A stretch of 26,107 nucleotides of DNA from Alphaproteobacteria bacterium UBA3307 (lineage in GTDB: Bacteria > Pseudomonadota > Alphaproteobacteria > RF32 > CAG-239). The notes below the pieces were generated by a model. It saw nothing but the letters and a program-made list of their open reading frames with translations, had not been told where the DNA came from and searched no databases. Location: assembly GCA_002361365.1 (NCBI GenBank), contig DEST01000013.1:1-26107 (forward strand), written 5' to 3'. This document shows, piece by piece, positions 7,843 through 15,704 of the stretch (position 1 is the first letter of the stretch; every line of letters begins with the position of its first letter). The translations under genes and the position numbers were made by a program.

Positions 7843-9251
7843 TGAAAAAAGCAGAGTTATTGTTGCCGGCAGGCTCATTGGTTAAGCTGAAAACCGCAAT
7901 TTTGTACGGCGCCGACGCCGTTTATGCCGGTACACCGGATATGAGCTTGAGAACTCAGTCTAAATTTACGCTTGAAGACTTAAAAGAAGGTATCGATTTT
8001 GTGCACGCGCACGGCAAAAAAATTTATTTAACGCTTAATCTGTATATTCATAACGAAGAAGCGCGTAAATTGCCGCAGTTTGTACAAACTCTGCAAGAGC
8101 TAAAACCTGATGGAGTTTTGGTGGCTGACCCCGGTGTGTTTTATTATCTTAAAGAACACGCTCCGGAGTTAAAGCGCTTTGTTTCAACTCAAGCGAATAT
8201 TTGTTCGGCACAAACCGTGAAGTTTTGGGATTCTATGGGGGCTAGTCTATGTGTTTTGGGGCGCGAAGTTACTTTTTCCGAAATGAAAGAAATTCGCGAA
8301 GAATGCCTGAATATGACTTTGGAATGTTTTATTCACGGAGCAATGTGTATGTCATATTCCGGCCGCTGTCTGATTTCCAACTTTATGGCGGATCGCAGCG
8401 CCAATAAGGGAAAATGCGCACACTGCTGCCGTTGGCATTATAAAATGCACCTGCGGCTTAAAGACGGCACAATCAGAGAGGTGGAAATCAATCAGGATAA
8501 CGCTCCGGCGTTTGAGTTTTTGTTGGAAGAAGAATTCCGCCCCGGAGAATATTATGAGGTGGTGGAAGATGAACACGGCGGTTATTTACTCAACTCGAAA
8601 GATATGTGCCTGATGCCGCGGCTTGACGATATTCTTTCTATCGGTATGGACTCGCTCAAAGTTGAAGGGCGTAATAAAACCGAATATTATGCCGGCACGG
8701 TGGCGCGTGCATATCGGCAGGCTATTGACGATTGGTATAAAGATGCTGAGCACTGGGATTATCGCAAATATATGGATGATTTATACGCCTTGCAGAACCG
8801 CGGTTATTGCTTGGGGTTTCACGACGGCAAGCTGACCAACATCAGCCAGAATTATGAATATACGCGCACACTCGGCGAATGGTTGTTTGCCGGCTCAATT
8901 GTGGAATGGCAGGGGGATGATGCAATTTTTGAAATCCGTAATTATATCAATTCCGGCGAGCCGATTGAATTTTTAATACCGCATACTATGGAAAATCTGC
9001 GGCTTGAACTGAAGGAATTTGAAGATGCGGTCAGCGGCGAAATAACTTCACGGGTTTCGGCGGGAGAGGGCAAAAAAATCCGTATTCGTCCGCAGATGTG
9101 GGGCAAATCAATCGCTGAGGTGAAAAAAATGTTGCCGCAATATGTTATTGCCCGCAAATTTCAGGGACTTAACGGCGAAAATGCCGAAATGTATCAGCGC
9201 AAAAAAGCGGAATTTGCCGAACTGATAGCAGGTTGTCCGGCGGAGGAATAA
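7842..9251 (+). CDS. trhP: U32 family protein, TrhP/YegQ-like tRNA hydroxylation protein
   Basis: 469 residues. It begins with the family start (ELLLPAGSLVKLKTAILYGADAVYAG), a TIM-barrel-like half. It carries the U32 signature ECFIHGAMCMSYSGRCLIS at 161-179, with Cys169 and Cys176, followed by Cys192, Cys195 and Cys196, which can supply Fe-S ligands. SLKVEGRNKT at about 271-280 is also conserved. A C-terminal domain follows at about 370-460. The length is close to E. coli TrhP (about 450) and longer than UbiU/UbiV (about 330), so the prephenate-dependent tRNA U34 hydroxylation role is the best match. Classification as a protease is historical. GAGG sits before the overlapping TAATG start. miaA follows with no gap, supporting a tRNA role. 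Confidence 0.85.
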   Translation: MKKAELLLPAGSLVKLKTAILYGADAVYAGTPDMSLRTQSKFTLEDLKEGIDFVHAHGKKIYLTLNLYIHNEEARKLPQFVQTLQELKPDGVLVADPGVFYYLKEHAPELKRFVSTQANICSAQTVKFWDSMGASLCVLGREVTFSEMKEIREECLNMTLECFIHGAMCMSYSGRCLISNFMADRSANKGKCAHCCRWHYKMHLRLKDGTIREVEINQDNAPAFEFLLEEEFRPGEYYEVVEDEHGGYLLNSKDMCLMPRLDDILSIGMDSLKVEGRNKTEYYAGTVARAYRQAIDDWYKDAEHWDYRKYMDDLYALQNRGYCLGFHDGKLTNISQNYEYTRTLGEWLFAGSIVEWQGDDAIFEIRNYINSGEPIEFLIPHTMENLRLELKEFEDAVSGEITSRVSAGEGKKIRIRPQMWGKSIAEVKKMLPQYVIARKFQGLNGENAEMYQRKKAEFAELIAGCPAEE

Positions 9252-10184
9252 ATGAAGCAAAATCCGGTACTTATTATCGCCGGACCGACGGCATCGGGCA
9301 AATCGGCATTGGCAATCGCGGCGGCGCGTGCTCTGAACGGTGTTGTGCTTAATTGCGATTCTATGCAGATTTATAAGGATATTCCGATTATTGCCGCTAC
9401 GCCGAATGCCGAGGAAAAGGCTCAGGTCGAGCACCGTTTGTTCGAGCTTTATGACGTTACAAAGCGCGGAAATGTGGTGGAATGGCTGGACTTGTGCGCG
9501 GCAGAAATTCGCAAACTTTGGGCAGAGGGGCGATTGCCGGTGGTGGTCGGCGGTACCGGTATGTATATTGATGCGCTGATTAACGGCATTACACCGATTC
9601 CTGAAGTTGAGCCGGCGGTGCGGGCAAATTTGCGTGAGCGCTTGCAGAGTGAGGGATTGATACGGCTGTATATTGAACTGAAGGAAAAAGACCCCGAAAT
9701 TGCCGCAAAACTCAGCCCGAATGATAAAACGCGGATTGTGCGCGCTTTAGAGATTATCAATTCTACCGGTAAAAAGGTGTCGGAATGGTATCAGAAACCG
9801 CTGATAAAAAAATTGCCGGAAGCGGAATTTACGGTTGTGAAAATAGTGCCGGAAATTGCGGTAATTGAGCAGCGCTGTCGGGAACGGCTTGATAAAATGG
9901 TGGAGTTGGGCGCGCTTAAAGAAATTGCCGAGCTGCTGCAACGTGGGGTTGATGAAACTTTACCGGCTATGAAGGCACTGGGAGTGCCGGAGCTGAGTTT
10001 GGCGGTTAAGGGGGAAATGCTGCTTGCTCAAGCGCTTGAGTTGGCAAAACTGCATACCAGACAATATGCCAAACGTCAACGTACTTGGCTCAGAAACAAG
10101 TTGCAAGCGGATATTGTGTTTGACGAGGTTTATGTCGGCCAACCGGAATATCTGGAAAAAATCAAAGAAGTGTCCGCAATTTAA
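9252..10184 (+). CDS. miaA: tRNA dimethylallyltransferase MiaA
   Basis: 310 residues, the usual length. MiaA transfers a dimethylallyl group to N6 of A37 in tRNAs reading UNN codons. Visible features are the P-loop GPTASGKS at 11-18, NCDSMQIYKDIPI with the catalytic Asp36, GGTGMYIDALINGI at 100-113, and NDKTRIVRALEI in the helical region. The C-terminal RQYAKRQRTWLRN is typical of the family. Its ATG immediately follows the TAA of the U32 gene, with GGAGG inside the end of that gene, so the two are coupled. No convincing terminator follows it. Confidence 0.97.
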   Translation: MKQNPVLIIAGPTASGKSALAIAAARALNGVVLNCDSMQIYKDIPIIAATPNAEEKAQVEHRLFELYDVTKRGNVVEWLDLCAAEIRKLWAEGRLPVVVGGTGMYIDALINGITPIPEVEPAVRANLRERLQSEGLIRLYIELKEKDPEIAAKLSPNDKTRIVRALEIINSTGKKVSEWYQKPLIKKLPEAEFTVVKIVPEIAVIEQRCRERLDKMVELGALKEIAELLQRGVDETLPAMKALGVPELSLAVKGEMLLAQALELAKLHTRQYAKRQRTWLRNKLQADIVFDEVYVGQPEYLEKIKEVSAI

Positions 10185-10262
10185 AGTATTGCTTGTAAAT
10201 TCATATAAATAATCAAACCGAATTTCGTTCTTGTTTTTGTTAATTAAGTATGTCGATTTTGC

Positions 10263-10289
10263 TTGACTTACACGGGGGGGGTGTATAAT
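10263..10289 (+). promoter_or_regulatory. Promoter with G8 tract in the spacer, candidate phase-variable
   Basis: TTGACT (5 of 6 matches) at 10263-10268 and a perfect TATAAT at 10284-10289, separated by 15 nt. That is two short of the optimum of 17. Eight consecutive G bases (10274-10281) occupy the spacer, so gain of one to three G residues would move spacing to 16-18. The boxes are seen directly; switching is inference by analogy with the G-tract spacer of Neisseria porA. Confidence 0.6.
10274..10281 (+). repeat. Homopolymeric G8 tract
   Basis: Eight uninterrupted G bases in an otherwise AT-rich intergenic region, lying exactly between -35 and -10 boxes. I noticed no other G run of this length while reading the window. 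Confidence 0.95.
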
Positions 10290-10658
10290 GAAAGTGTTAC
10301 AACTAGGGATTATGTTTTATAAATGAAGTTACGAATTATGTATTCTTTGTTAAAAACATAGTTTAGCTCGTTTGACGTTAGAGTGTTTGAATGTTTGTTC
10401 TTCGAGTTTTATAAGCGATTCGGATTGATATAAACGGGATGCATTCGGTGCGGTTGGATTCCTTTTGGAGATTCATTTATGTACGAGCCCTAGTTTTTAA
10501 TGAGAATGTTTTACAACGTAGCCGGTTAGGTTATGGAACAATATTTGAAAATCAAAATATTATACGTGCCAAAAGGTAAACTACAAAAAAAGAGAATGTA
10601 GTTGAAAACCGTATTTTACGGAGTCGGGGAATTGTTTATTGTTATAAGCATGCACCGC

Positions 10659-10696
10659 ACGGAAGGCTCAGCCTTGTCAGAGATGACTTTGTCCGT
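10659..10696 (+). ncRNA. Candidate structured RNA element (three-way junction) in leader
   Basis: An outer stem ACGGA (10659-10663) pairs with TCCGT (10692-10696). It encloses a hairpin AGGC/GCCT with loop TCA (10664-10674) and a hairpin GTCA/TGAC (10676-10687) closed by GAGA, a GNRA-type tetraloop. All pairs are Watson-Crick. It lies 65 nt before the start of the secreted-protein gene. The fold is by eye and short stems can arise by chance; no known RNA family was recognised. Confidence 0.35.
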
Positions 10697-10760
10697 CTGG
10701 AAGTATAGTGTTTGATTGAGGATATCCATAATAATCCCGGTGAGTTAAAAAATAGAGAAT

Positions 10761-11261
10761 ATGAAGAAGTTCTTTTTCGTAATTGTTTCTCTGTTTGTAA
10801 TGAACGTAGTTAACGTTAATGCAAATACACTTTTCTTCCCTCCGGAATGGGGAGAAATAAAAAGCATTAATGTAAGTTTTTCGGAAAACGAGGTCGGTAG
10901 CGACTTCGTTTATATCCTGATGTGTCGGTTTGATGCCGGCGGCGCTGCACCTGTAATCGTCCGTAGGGACGGAAAGGTGGAATTGGATGCCAATGGTTTC
11001 ACCTCCACCACCGAGCCGTATTATAATAGCTATTGCTTTGTGGACGGGGTGTGGTGTCCGGTAACTTTCCGGCGTACAGTTGACGGATATAATTGGTTTA
11101 ATTATAGTTTAGATTTGCATAAGGGAATATCACCTAACAAATTTGTAACAGACTATAATTTGCCTATAACATACTCTCCCGAGAGAGATGTTACCATTGA
11201 AAAATTAGATGGAAAATATCTGATCTACCTGAAGGGGAAGCTCATAACTGTGCTACGTTAA
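10761..11261 (+). CDS. Secreted orphan protein, 166 residues, unknown function
   Basis: Not recognised. Residues 1-22 form a Sec signal peptide (MKKFFFVIVSLFVMNVVNVNA, then NT). The mature part of about 144 residues has three cysteines (C55, C92, C98), many aromatic residues and alternating hydrophobic positions suggesting a small beta-rich fold: FVYILMCRFDAGGAAPVIVR, VTFRRTVDGYNWFNYSLDLH, then a C-terminal EKLDGKYLIYLKGKLITVLR that looks like paired strands. No lipobox and no further transmembrane segment. The ribosome-binding site is weak (AGAGAA). It is a stand-alone transcription unit with a long leader upstream and a strong terminator 6 nt downstream, inserted between miaA and mreB. A periplasmic, surface or released protein is likely; role unknown. 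Confidence 0.75.
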   Translation: MKKFFFVIVSLFVMNVVNVNANTLFFPPEWGEIKSINVSFSENEVGSDFVYILMCRFDAGGAAPVIVRRDGKVELDANGFTSTTEPYYNSYCFVDGVWCPVTFRRTVDGYNWFNYSLDLHKGISPNKFVTDYNLPITYSPERDVTIEKLDGKYLIYLKGKLITVLR

Positions 11262-11267
11262 GATAAG

Positions 11268-11317
11268 TCCGCGGTTTTGTTTTTCTCAGTTGAGAGAAGC
11301 AGAACCGCGGATTTTTT
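11268..11317 (+). terminator. Intrinsic terminator after the secreted orphan gene
   Basis: Arms 11268-11287 and 11292-11311 pair over 20 bp (three G-T pairs) with a 4-nt loop, including the GC core TCCGCGG/CCGCGGA, followed directly by six T. Strong rho-independent signal that separates this cassette from mreB. Confidence 0.93.
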
Positions 11318-11363
11318 GTTGTGTTCGACATATCCGCACACAATCTCCACATAATCAAAAATA

Positions 11364-11393
11364 TTGCTTGCACATTTGCGCAACTTGTTATAA
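11364..11393 (+). promoter_or_regulatory. Possible promoter of the mre-mrd operon
   Basis: TTGCTT at 11364-11369 and TTATAA at 11388-11393 with an 18-nt spacer; TTGCAC at 11368 is an alternative -35. The palindrome TTGCGCAA (11376-11383) lies within the spacer and could be an operator. A promoter is needed here because a strong terminator lies just upstream, but the boxes are imperfect. Confidence 0.4.
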
Positions 11394-11432
11394 AAAAGGT
11401 AAAAATATGGTTAATTTGGAGAGAAAAATAGT

Positions 11433-12473
11433 ATGTTTTCAAAGCTGATGAGAATGTTTTCTGCCGATATGGCTATTGATTTAGGCACGGCAAACACATT
11501 GGTCTATGTGCGCGGCCGCGGTATTGTACTCAACGAGCCGTCAGTGGTAGCAATTGAAGAATATAAAGGACGCAAGCGGGTTTTGGCTGTCGGTAACGAT
11601 GCTAAGCGTATGCTCGGTCGTACTCCGGGAAATATTCGGGCGATTCGACCGATGAAAGACGGAGTTATTGCCGATTTTGATATTGCGGAAGAAATGATTA
11701 AATACTTTGTGTGCAAAGTGCATAATCGGCAGATGTTTGTAACTCCGCTGATTGTAATTTGTGTGCCGTCTGGTGCAACCGAAGTAGAGCGGCGTGCCAT
11801 AAAAGAATCGGCTTATCACGCCGGTGCGCACAAAGTACAACTGATAGAAGAACCAATGGCAGCGGCAATCGGCGCCGGTTTACAAATTACCGAACCGACC
11901 GGAAGTATGGTGGTTGATATCGGCGGCGGCACAACAGAAGTAGCAGTGCTTTCGCTTAAAGGTGTGGTATATTCTCGCTCAGTACGCGTCGGCGGAGATA
12001 AAATGGATACGGCAATTGTCAACTATATTCGCCGCAATATGAATCTGTTGGTCGGCGAAAGCAGTGCCGAAAAAATCAAAAAGGAAGTAGGTTCAGCTTG
12101 TTTGCCGGAGCAAGGAGATGGTAAAACCGTAGAAATTAAAGGACGTGATTTGGTAAACGGCGTACCTAAGGAAATTACCATTAACGAGCGTCAGGTGGCC
12201 GAAAGTCTGATTGAGCCGGTGGCTGATATTGTGGAAGCTGTAAAGGTAGCGTTGGAAAATACACCGCCGGAATTGGCTGCCGATATTGTTGATAAAGGCA
12301 TTGTGCTGACCGGAGGCGGCGCCCTGTTAGCCAATTTAGACCAAGTGTTGCGTAAGGCTACAGGTTTACCGGTGACTGTTGCGGAAGACCCTCTTTCGTG
12401 TGTGGCTAAAGGTTCCGGAATGGTGCTCGATGAATATGCCGTGTTGAAAGATGTTTTGGCCAGTATGGACTAA
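11433..12473 (+). CDS. mreB: Rod-shape actin homologue MreB
   Basis: 346 residues, the standard length. MreB forms ATP-dependent membrane-associated filaments that guide lateral-wall synthesis. It has an N-terminal amphipathic stretch (MFSKLMRMF) for membrane contact, then the actin-fold motifs: phosphate 1 DLGTANTLVYV at about 16-26, phosphate 2 DIGGGTTEVAV at about 163-173, and the adenosine motif LTGGGALL at about 293-300. EEPMAAAIGAGL is also typical. GGAGAG lies 9 nt before the ATG. First gene of mreB-mreC-mreD-mrdA-rodA, 29 nt from mreC. Confidence 0.99.
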   Translation: MFSKLMRMFSADMAIDLGTANTLVYVRGRGIVLNEPSVVAIEEYKGRKRVLAVGNDAKRMLGRTPGNIRAIRPMKDGVIADFDIAEEMIKYFVCKVHNRQMFVTPLIVICVPSGATEVERRAIKESAYHAGAHKVQLIEEPMAAAIGAGLQITEPTGSMVVDIGGGTTEVAVLSLKGVVYSRSVRVGGDKMDTAIVNYIRRNMNLLVGESSAEKIKKEVGSACLPEQGDGKTVEIKGRDLVNGVPKEITINERQVAESLIEPVADIVEAVKVALENTPPELAADIVDKGIVLTGGGALLANLDQVLRKATGLPVTVAEDPLSCVAKGSGMVLDEYAVLKDVLASMD

Positions 12474-12502
12474 ATCGTAACAACAGATAAAAGGATTTAA
12501 AA

Positions 12503-13372
12503 ATGGTCCGTCGCAGTGTGCTGCTGATAAAAACAGGTGAGCTTAAAGTATTGTTGCGGCGGCTTTTTGTTGCTTTGCTGTTTTTATGTTCGTTACTCTT
12601 TATTTTGCTCAGCAAAGTGGATAATCCGTTGGTTAGCAAAATAGATGGGACAATACTTAATATTGTCGGTCCGGTAATGCAGGTGGTGGAATATCCGGCA
12701 CGGATTGTACATAGAGTTTATACTTATTTATATGATATCAGCCGCATTTATATTGATAATCGAGAATTGCGTGCGGAAAATAAACAAATGTTGATTTTGC
12801 AAAATAAAGTTCGCAGTTTGGAGGTAGAAAATCAATTATTAAGTCGGCTTTTGAATTATATTCCACCGGCAGAGGCAAACTTTGTGAGCGTCAAGATTAT
12901 AGCCGAGTCGGGAGATAATTTTACTCACATTTTATTTGTATATATCGGTAATGAGGCTGTGCGCAAAGGACAAATCGTTTTGGGTGACGAAAGTGTTATC
13001 GGTCGGGTAGATAAGGTAAGCGGAAAATATGCTAAGGTGATATTGGTTACAGATATAAACTCTAAAATTCCGGTTGTGGTGGAAAGAACTCGTGCCCGCG
13101 GGATTTTAAGCGGCGATAATACGCAAATGCCGGAGTTGATTTTTACGCGCTCAACAGCGGATATTCAAGAAGGAGATATTATCGTAACTTCCGGTGTGGG
13201 GGGAATGTTTCCGGCCGGCTTGCCGATTGGTTTTGTGAGCTTGATAAAAGGTAACGAAATTCGTGTAGAAACAATGGCGGATATCAGCCGGATAGAATAT
13301 GTGCGTATTGTTGATTATGGTTTGACACCGGACGAGGTTGAAAACTTAAACGATTTGTCGGAAGGCAACTGA
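12503..13372 (+). CDS. mreC: Rod-shape-determining protein MreC
   Basis: 289 residues. A single transmembrane helix at about 18-37 follows a basic N-terminus, anchoring the protein in the inner membrane with its bulk in the periplasm. A coiled coil at about 82-117 (NRELRAENKQMLILQNKVRS) mediates dimerisation. The beta-rich domain follows: VKIIAESGDNFTHILFVYIG, GQIVLGDESVIGRVDKV, VILVTDINSKIPVVVERT, EGDIIVTSGVGGMFPAGLPIG. MreC binds PBP2 and activates the RodA-PBP2 synthase. AAAGGA precedes ATG. Adjacent to mreD with one base between stop and start. Confidence 0.97.
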   Translation: MVRRSVLLIKTGELKVLLRRLFVALLFLCSLLFILLSKVDNPLVSKIDGTILNIVGPVMQVVEYPARIVHRVYTYLYDISRIYIDNRELRAENKQMLILQNKVRSLEVENQLLSRLLNYIPPAEANFVSVKIIAESGDNFTHILFVYIGNEAVRKGQIVLGDESVIGRVDKVSGKYAKVILVTDINSKIPVVVERTRARGILSGDNTQMPELIFTRSTADIQEGDIIVTSGVGGMFPAGLPIGFVSLIKGNEIRVETMADISRIEYVRIVDYGLTPDEVENLNDLSEGN

Positions 13373-13373
13373 A

Positions 13374-13898
13374 ATGCAAAGCACATGGCGAGAAAAATGG
13401 CGTATGTTTTGGTTGCACGGCATTCCGCTGTGGACAACTTTGGCGCTGATGTTTTTGCTTTCAATGCCGATAAATTCCGCTCAGTGGGGATATTTTAAGC
13501 CTAATGTAGGGCTGATTTGCGTTTATTACTGGACATTAAAACGTCAACAAATATTCGGTTTTTTTTGTGCATTTATCATCGGGCTGCTGATGGATGTGTA
13601 CAGCTCATCTCCGCTGGGGATAAATATTTTGCTGCTGATGCTCACCGTATCGGTTACACTGTGGTTGGCACACTATTTTCAGAATGCATCATTTGGGGCA
13701 GGTTGGTTTATATTTTGTTTGGTCGGCTTTGGAGCAACTTTTTTTAAGTGGGTAATGTTGATGCTTTATTTTGGGCGGATAATCAATCCGGAAGAAGTTG
13801 CTCTTAATTACCTTTCAACTGCGTTATTTTATCCGCTGATTGCCGCAATTAACGTGTATGTACAAAAATTTTTGCCGCAGGAGGGACTGAATGAATAG
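13374..13898 (+). CDS. mreD: Rod-shape-determining protein MreD
   Basis: 174-residue inner-membrane protein with about five hydrophobic helices, including a segment near 19-32, FFCAFIIGLLMDVYSSSPLG around 63-82, ILLLMLTVSVTLWLAHYF around 85-102, and WFIFCLVGFGATFFKWVMLM around 111-130. The GLLMDVYSSSPLGINILLLM stretch matches the conserved MreD core. It is the membrane partner of MreC in the elongasome. Its start lies one base after the mreC stop, and its last 8 nt overlap mrdA. Confidence 0.93.
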   Translation: MQSTWREKWRMFWLHGIPLWTTLALMFLLSMPINSAQWGYFKPNVGLICVYYWTLKRQQIFGFFCAFIIGLLMDVYSSSPLGINILLLMLTVSVTLWLAHYFQNASFGAGWFIFCLVGFGATFFKWVMLMLYFGRIINPEEVALNYLSTALFYPLIAAINVYVQKFLPQEGLNE

Positions 13899-15696
13899 TT
13901 TAAATGCGGAAAAAAATCATATACTCAGTCGTCGACTGATTTGGATTATGCTATTGAATTTATTGGCATTTGCCGTGCTGATAGGCAGATTGTGGTATTT
14001 ACAGGTTTATGAGGCGGATAAATATAAAATGATGTCAGATGAAAATCGGATTTCTACCCGATTTTTGCTGGCGCCGCGCGGTACAATTTATGACCGCAAC
14101 GGTGAAGTAATAGCTAAAAATGAGCAAAATTTTCAAGCTTTGCTGATTGCCGAGCAAACACCGGATATTCAAACTACACTGGCTCGATTCAAACAAATTA
14201 TTGATTTATCGGAAGATGAAGAACAAAAGCTATTGAAAGATATTAAGAATAAGCGCCGTTTTATTCCGGTTAAGCTTAAAGACAATCTTTCGTGGGACGA
14301 TGTTTCTAAAATTTTGCTGCATGCGCCAGATTTGCCGGGGGTAGAAATAATAGAGGGACTGAGCCGAGCGTATCCGTATGCAGATTTGTATGCGCATATT
14401 CTGGGATATGTCGGTCCGGTTTCAGATAAAGATAAGAAGGATAATCCGCTTTATATGGTGCCGGGATTTAAAATTGGGAAATCAGGTTTGGAACGCACTT
14501 ATGACTATAAATTACAAGGAAAAAGCGGAACAGTGAAATTAGAGGTAAATGCCTATGGCCGAGTGATGAAAGAAATTGAACGAGATTCCGGTGCTCAGGG
14601 CGGAAGTTTACAACTTACGGTCGATTCACGCTTGCAAAAAGCGGCCTATGAAGCATTGGGGGAACAAAGTGGAGCGGCAGTTGTTTTAGATGTGCGTACC
14701 GGAGAAATATTAGCAATGGTTTCAACACCATCATTTGACCCTAATCTGTTTACTAACGGTATCAGCTATAAGCACTGGAACGAATTGCTCAACAACGAGC
14801 GAACACCGCTGATAGATAAGGCTGTTTCCGGACAATATTCTCCCGGTTCAACATTTAAAATAGTGGTAGCATTGGCGGCGTTGGAAGCCGGAATAATTGA
14901 TGCAGATACACGTTATTATTGCGCCGGCGGTATGGAAATCGGCAATATCCGTTTCCATTGTTGGAATCACTATGGACACGGTAGTTTGAATGTGGTTGAA
15001 GCCTTAAAATATTCGTGCGATATTTTCTTTTATGAAACAGCTTTGCGAGTTGGGGTGGATAAAATCCGTGAAATGGCGTTGAGTCTTGGTTTGGGAAATG
15101 CATTAAATGTGGGTTTGGATAATGAAAAAGACGGATTGATTCCTTCTAAAAATTGGAAAAAATCCCGTTTTGGTACGCAATGGACTCCCGGAGATAACGC
15201 TAATACCGGTATTGGACAAGGTTATGTTTTGGTTACTCCAATGCAACTTGTAACCATGCTTTCACGCGTGGTTAATGGCGGATACGAAGTGACTCCAACC
15301 TTTATTAAATCGTCAAAATCGGTTAAACCAAAGCGCCTGAATATATCTAGGCGCAATATAGAATTGGTCAAACAGGGAATGTTTGAAGTTGTTAATGGTA
15401 TCGGAGGTACAGCCAAAAAGGCTAAGTTTAATCTGGATGGTGTTAAAATGGGCGGAAAAACCGGCACAACGCAAGTGAGACGTATTTCAATGAAAGAAAG
15501 ACGTAGCGGTATCAGAAACGATTCACAACTGCCTTGGAAACTTCGTAATCACGCTTGGTTTATGGGTTTCACGCCTACAGATAATCCGCGCTATGCGGTA
15601 GCTGTGATTGTGGAACATGGCTCTTCCGGTAGTGGTGTGGCTGCGCCGATAGCTTCTAAAATTCTGCAAGAAGCGCTGACATTGGATATTAAATAG
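13891..15696 (+). CDS. mrdA: Penicillin-binding protein 2 (elongasome transpeptidase)
   Basis: 601 residues. One N-terminal membrane anchor at about 16-36, then the PBP dimerisation region beginning RFLLAPRGTIYDRNGEVIA at about 57-75, and a C-terminal transpeptidase domain. Catalytic motifs are S320-T-F-K323 (in SPGSTFKIV), S375-C-D377 (in KYSCDIFF) and K523-T-G-T526. The PBP2 GQGYVLVTPMQL segment is present. It crosslinks peptidoglycan made by RodA during elongation and is a beta-lactam target. ATG overlaps the end of mreD by 8 nt and is preceded by AGGAGG, so the two are translationally coupled. rodA follows 8 nt later. Confidence 0.98.
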   Translation: MNSLNAEKNHILSRRLIWIMLLNLLAFAVLIGRLWYLQVYEADKYKMMSDENRISTRFLLAPRGTIYDRNGEVIAKNEQNFQALLIAEQTPDIQTTLARFKQIIDLSEDEEQKLLKDIKNKRRFIPVKLKDNLSWDDVSKILLHAPDLPGVEIIEGLSRAYPYADLYAHILGYVGPVSDKDKKDNPLYMVPGFKIGKSGLERTYDYKLQGKSGTVKLEVNAYGRVMKEIERDSGAQGGSLQLTVDSRLQKAAYEALGEQSGAAVVLDVRTGEILAMVSTPSFDPNLFTNGISYKHWNELLNNERTPLIDKAVSGQYSPGSTFKIVVALAALEAGIIDADTRYYCAGGMEIGNIRFHCWNHYGHGSLNVVEALKYSCDIFFYETALRVGVDKIREMALSLGLGNALNVGLDNEKDGLIPSKNWKKSRFGTQWTPGDNANTGIGQGYVLVTPMQLVTMLSRVVNGGYEVTPTFIKSSKSVKPKRLNISRRNIELVKQGMFEVVNGIGGTAKKAKFNLDGVKMGGKTGTTQVRRISMKERRSGIRNDSQLPWKLRNHAWFMGFTPTDNPRYAVAVIVEHGSSGSGVAAPIASKILQEALTLDIK

Positions 15697-15704
15697 AGGC
15701 AAAT

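Larger units (their letters stand above)
10185..10760 (+). other. 576-nt gene-free region: promoter and long leader of the next gene
   Basis: No open reading frame of useful size exists on either strand here. The first about 75 nt after miaA are plain AT-rich sequence. A promoter with a G8 tract follows at 10263-10289, and a transcript from about 10296 would have a leader of about 465 nt before the ATG at 10761. Within the leader are short stems: AATATTT/AAATATT around 10536-10557, CCGTA/TACGG around 10608-10620, and a three-way junction at 10659-10696. The leader could be a cis-regulatory RNA, an independent small RNA, or a decayed gene. Frames checked by eye are interrupted every few codons, with no recognisable protein remnant. 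Confidence 0.6.

Noticed and set aside
10200..10245. Possible weak terminator after miaA (AAC/GTT stem followed by T5)
   Set aside because: The stem has a bulge and a loop too small to form well; not convincing.
10288..10326. Short ORF MKVLQLGIMFYK beginning at the -10 box, with the G8 tract as a possible ribosome-binding site
   Set aside because: Only 12 codons, and its ATG overlaps the promoter -10, so it would not be in the transcript from that promoter. No leader-peptide codon pattern is seen.
10440..10505. Open stretch in the leader (from GATGCATTCGG) considered as remnant of a broken gene
   Set aside because: Only about 22 codons between stops, with no continuation in other frames and no recognisable protein motif.
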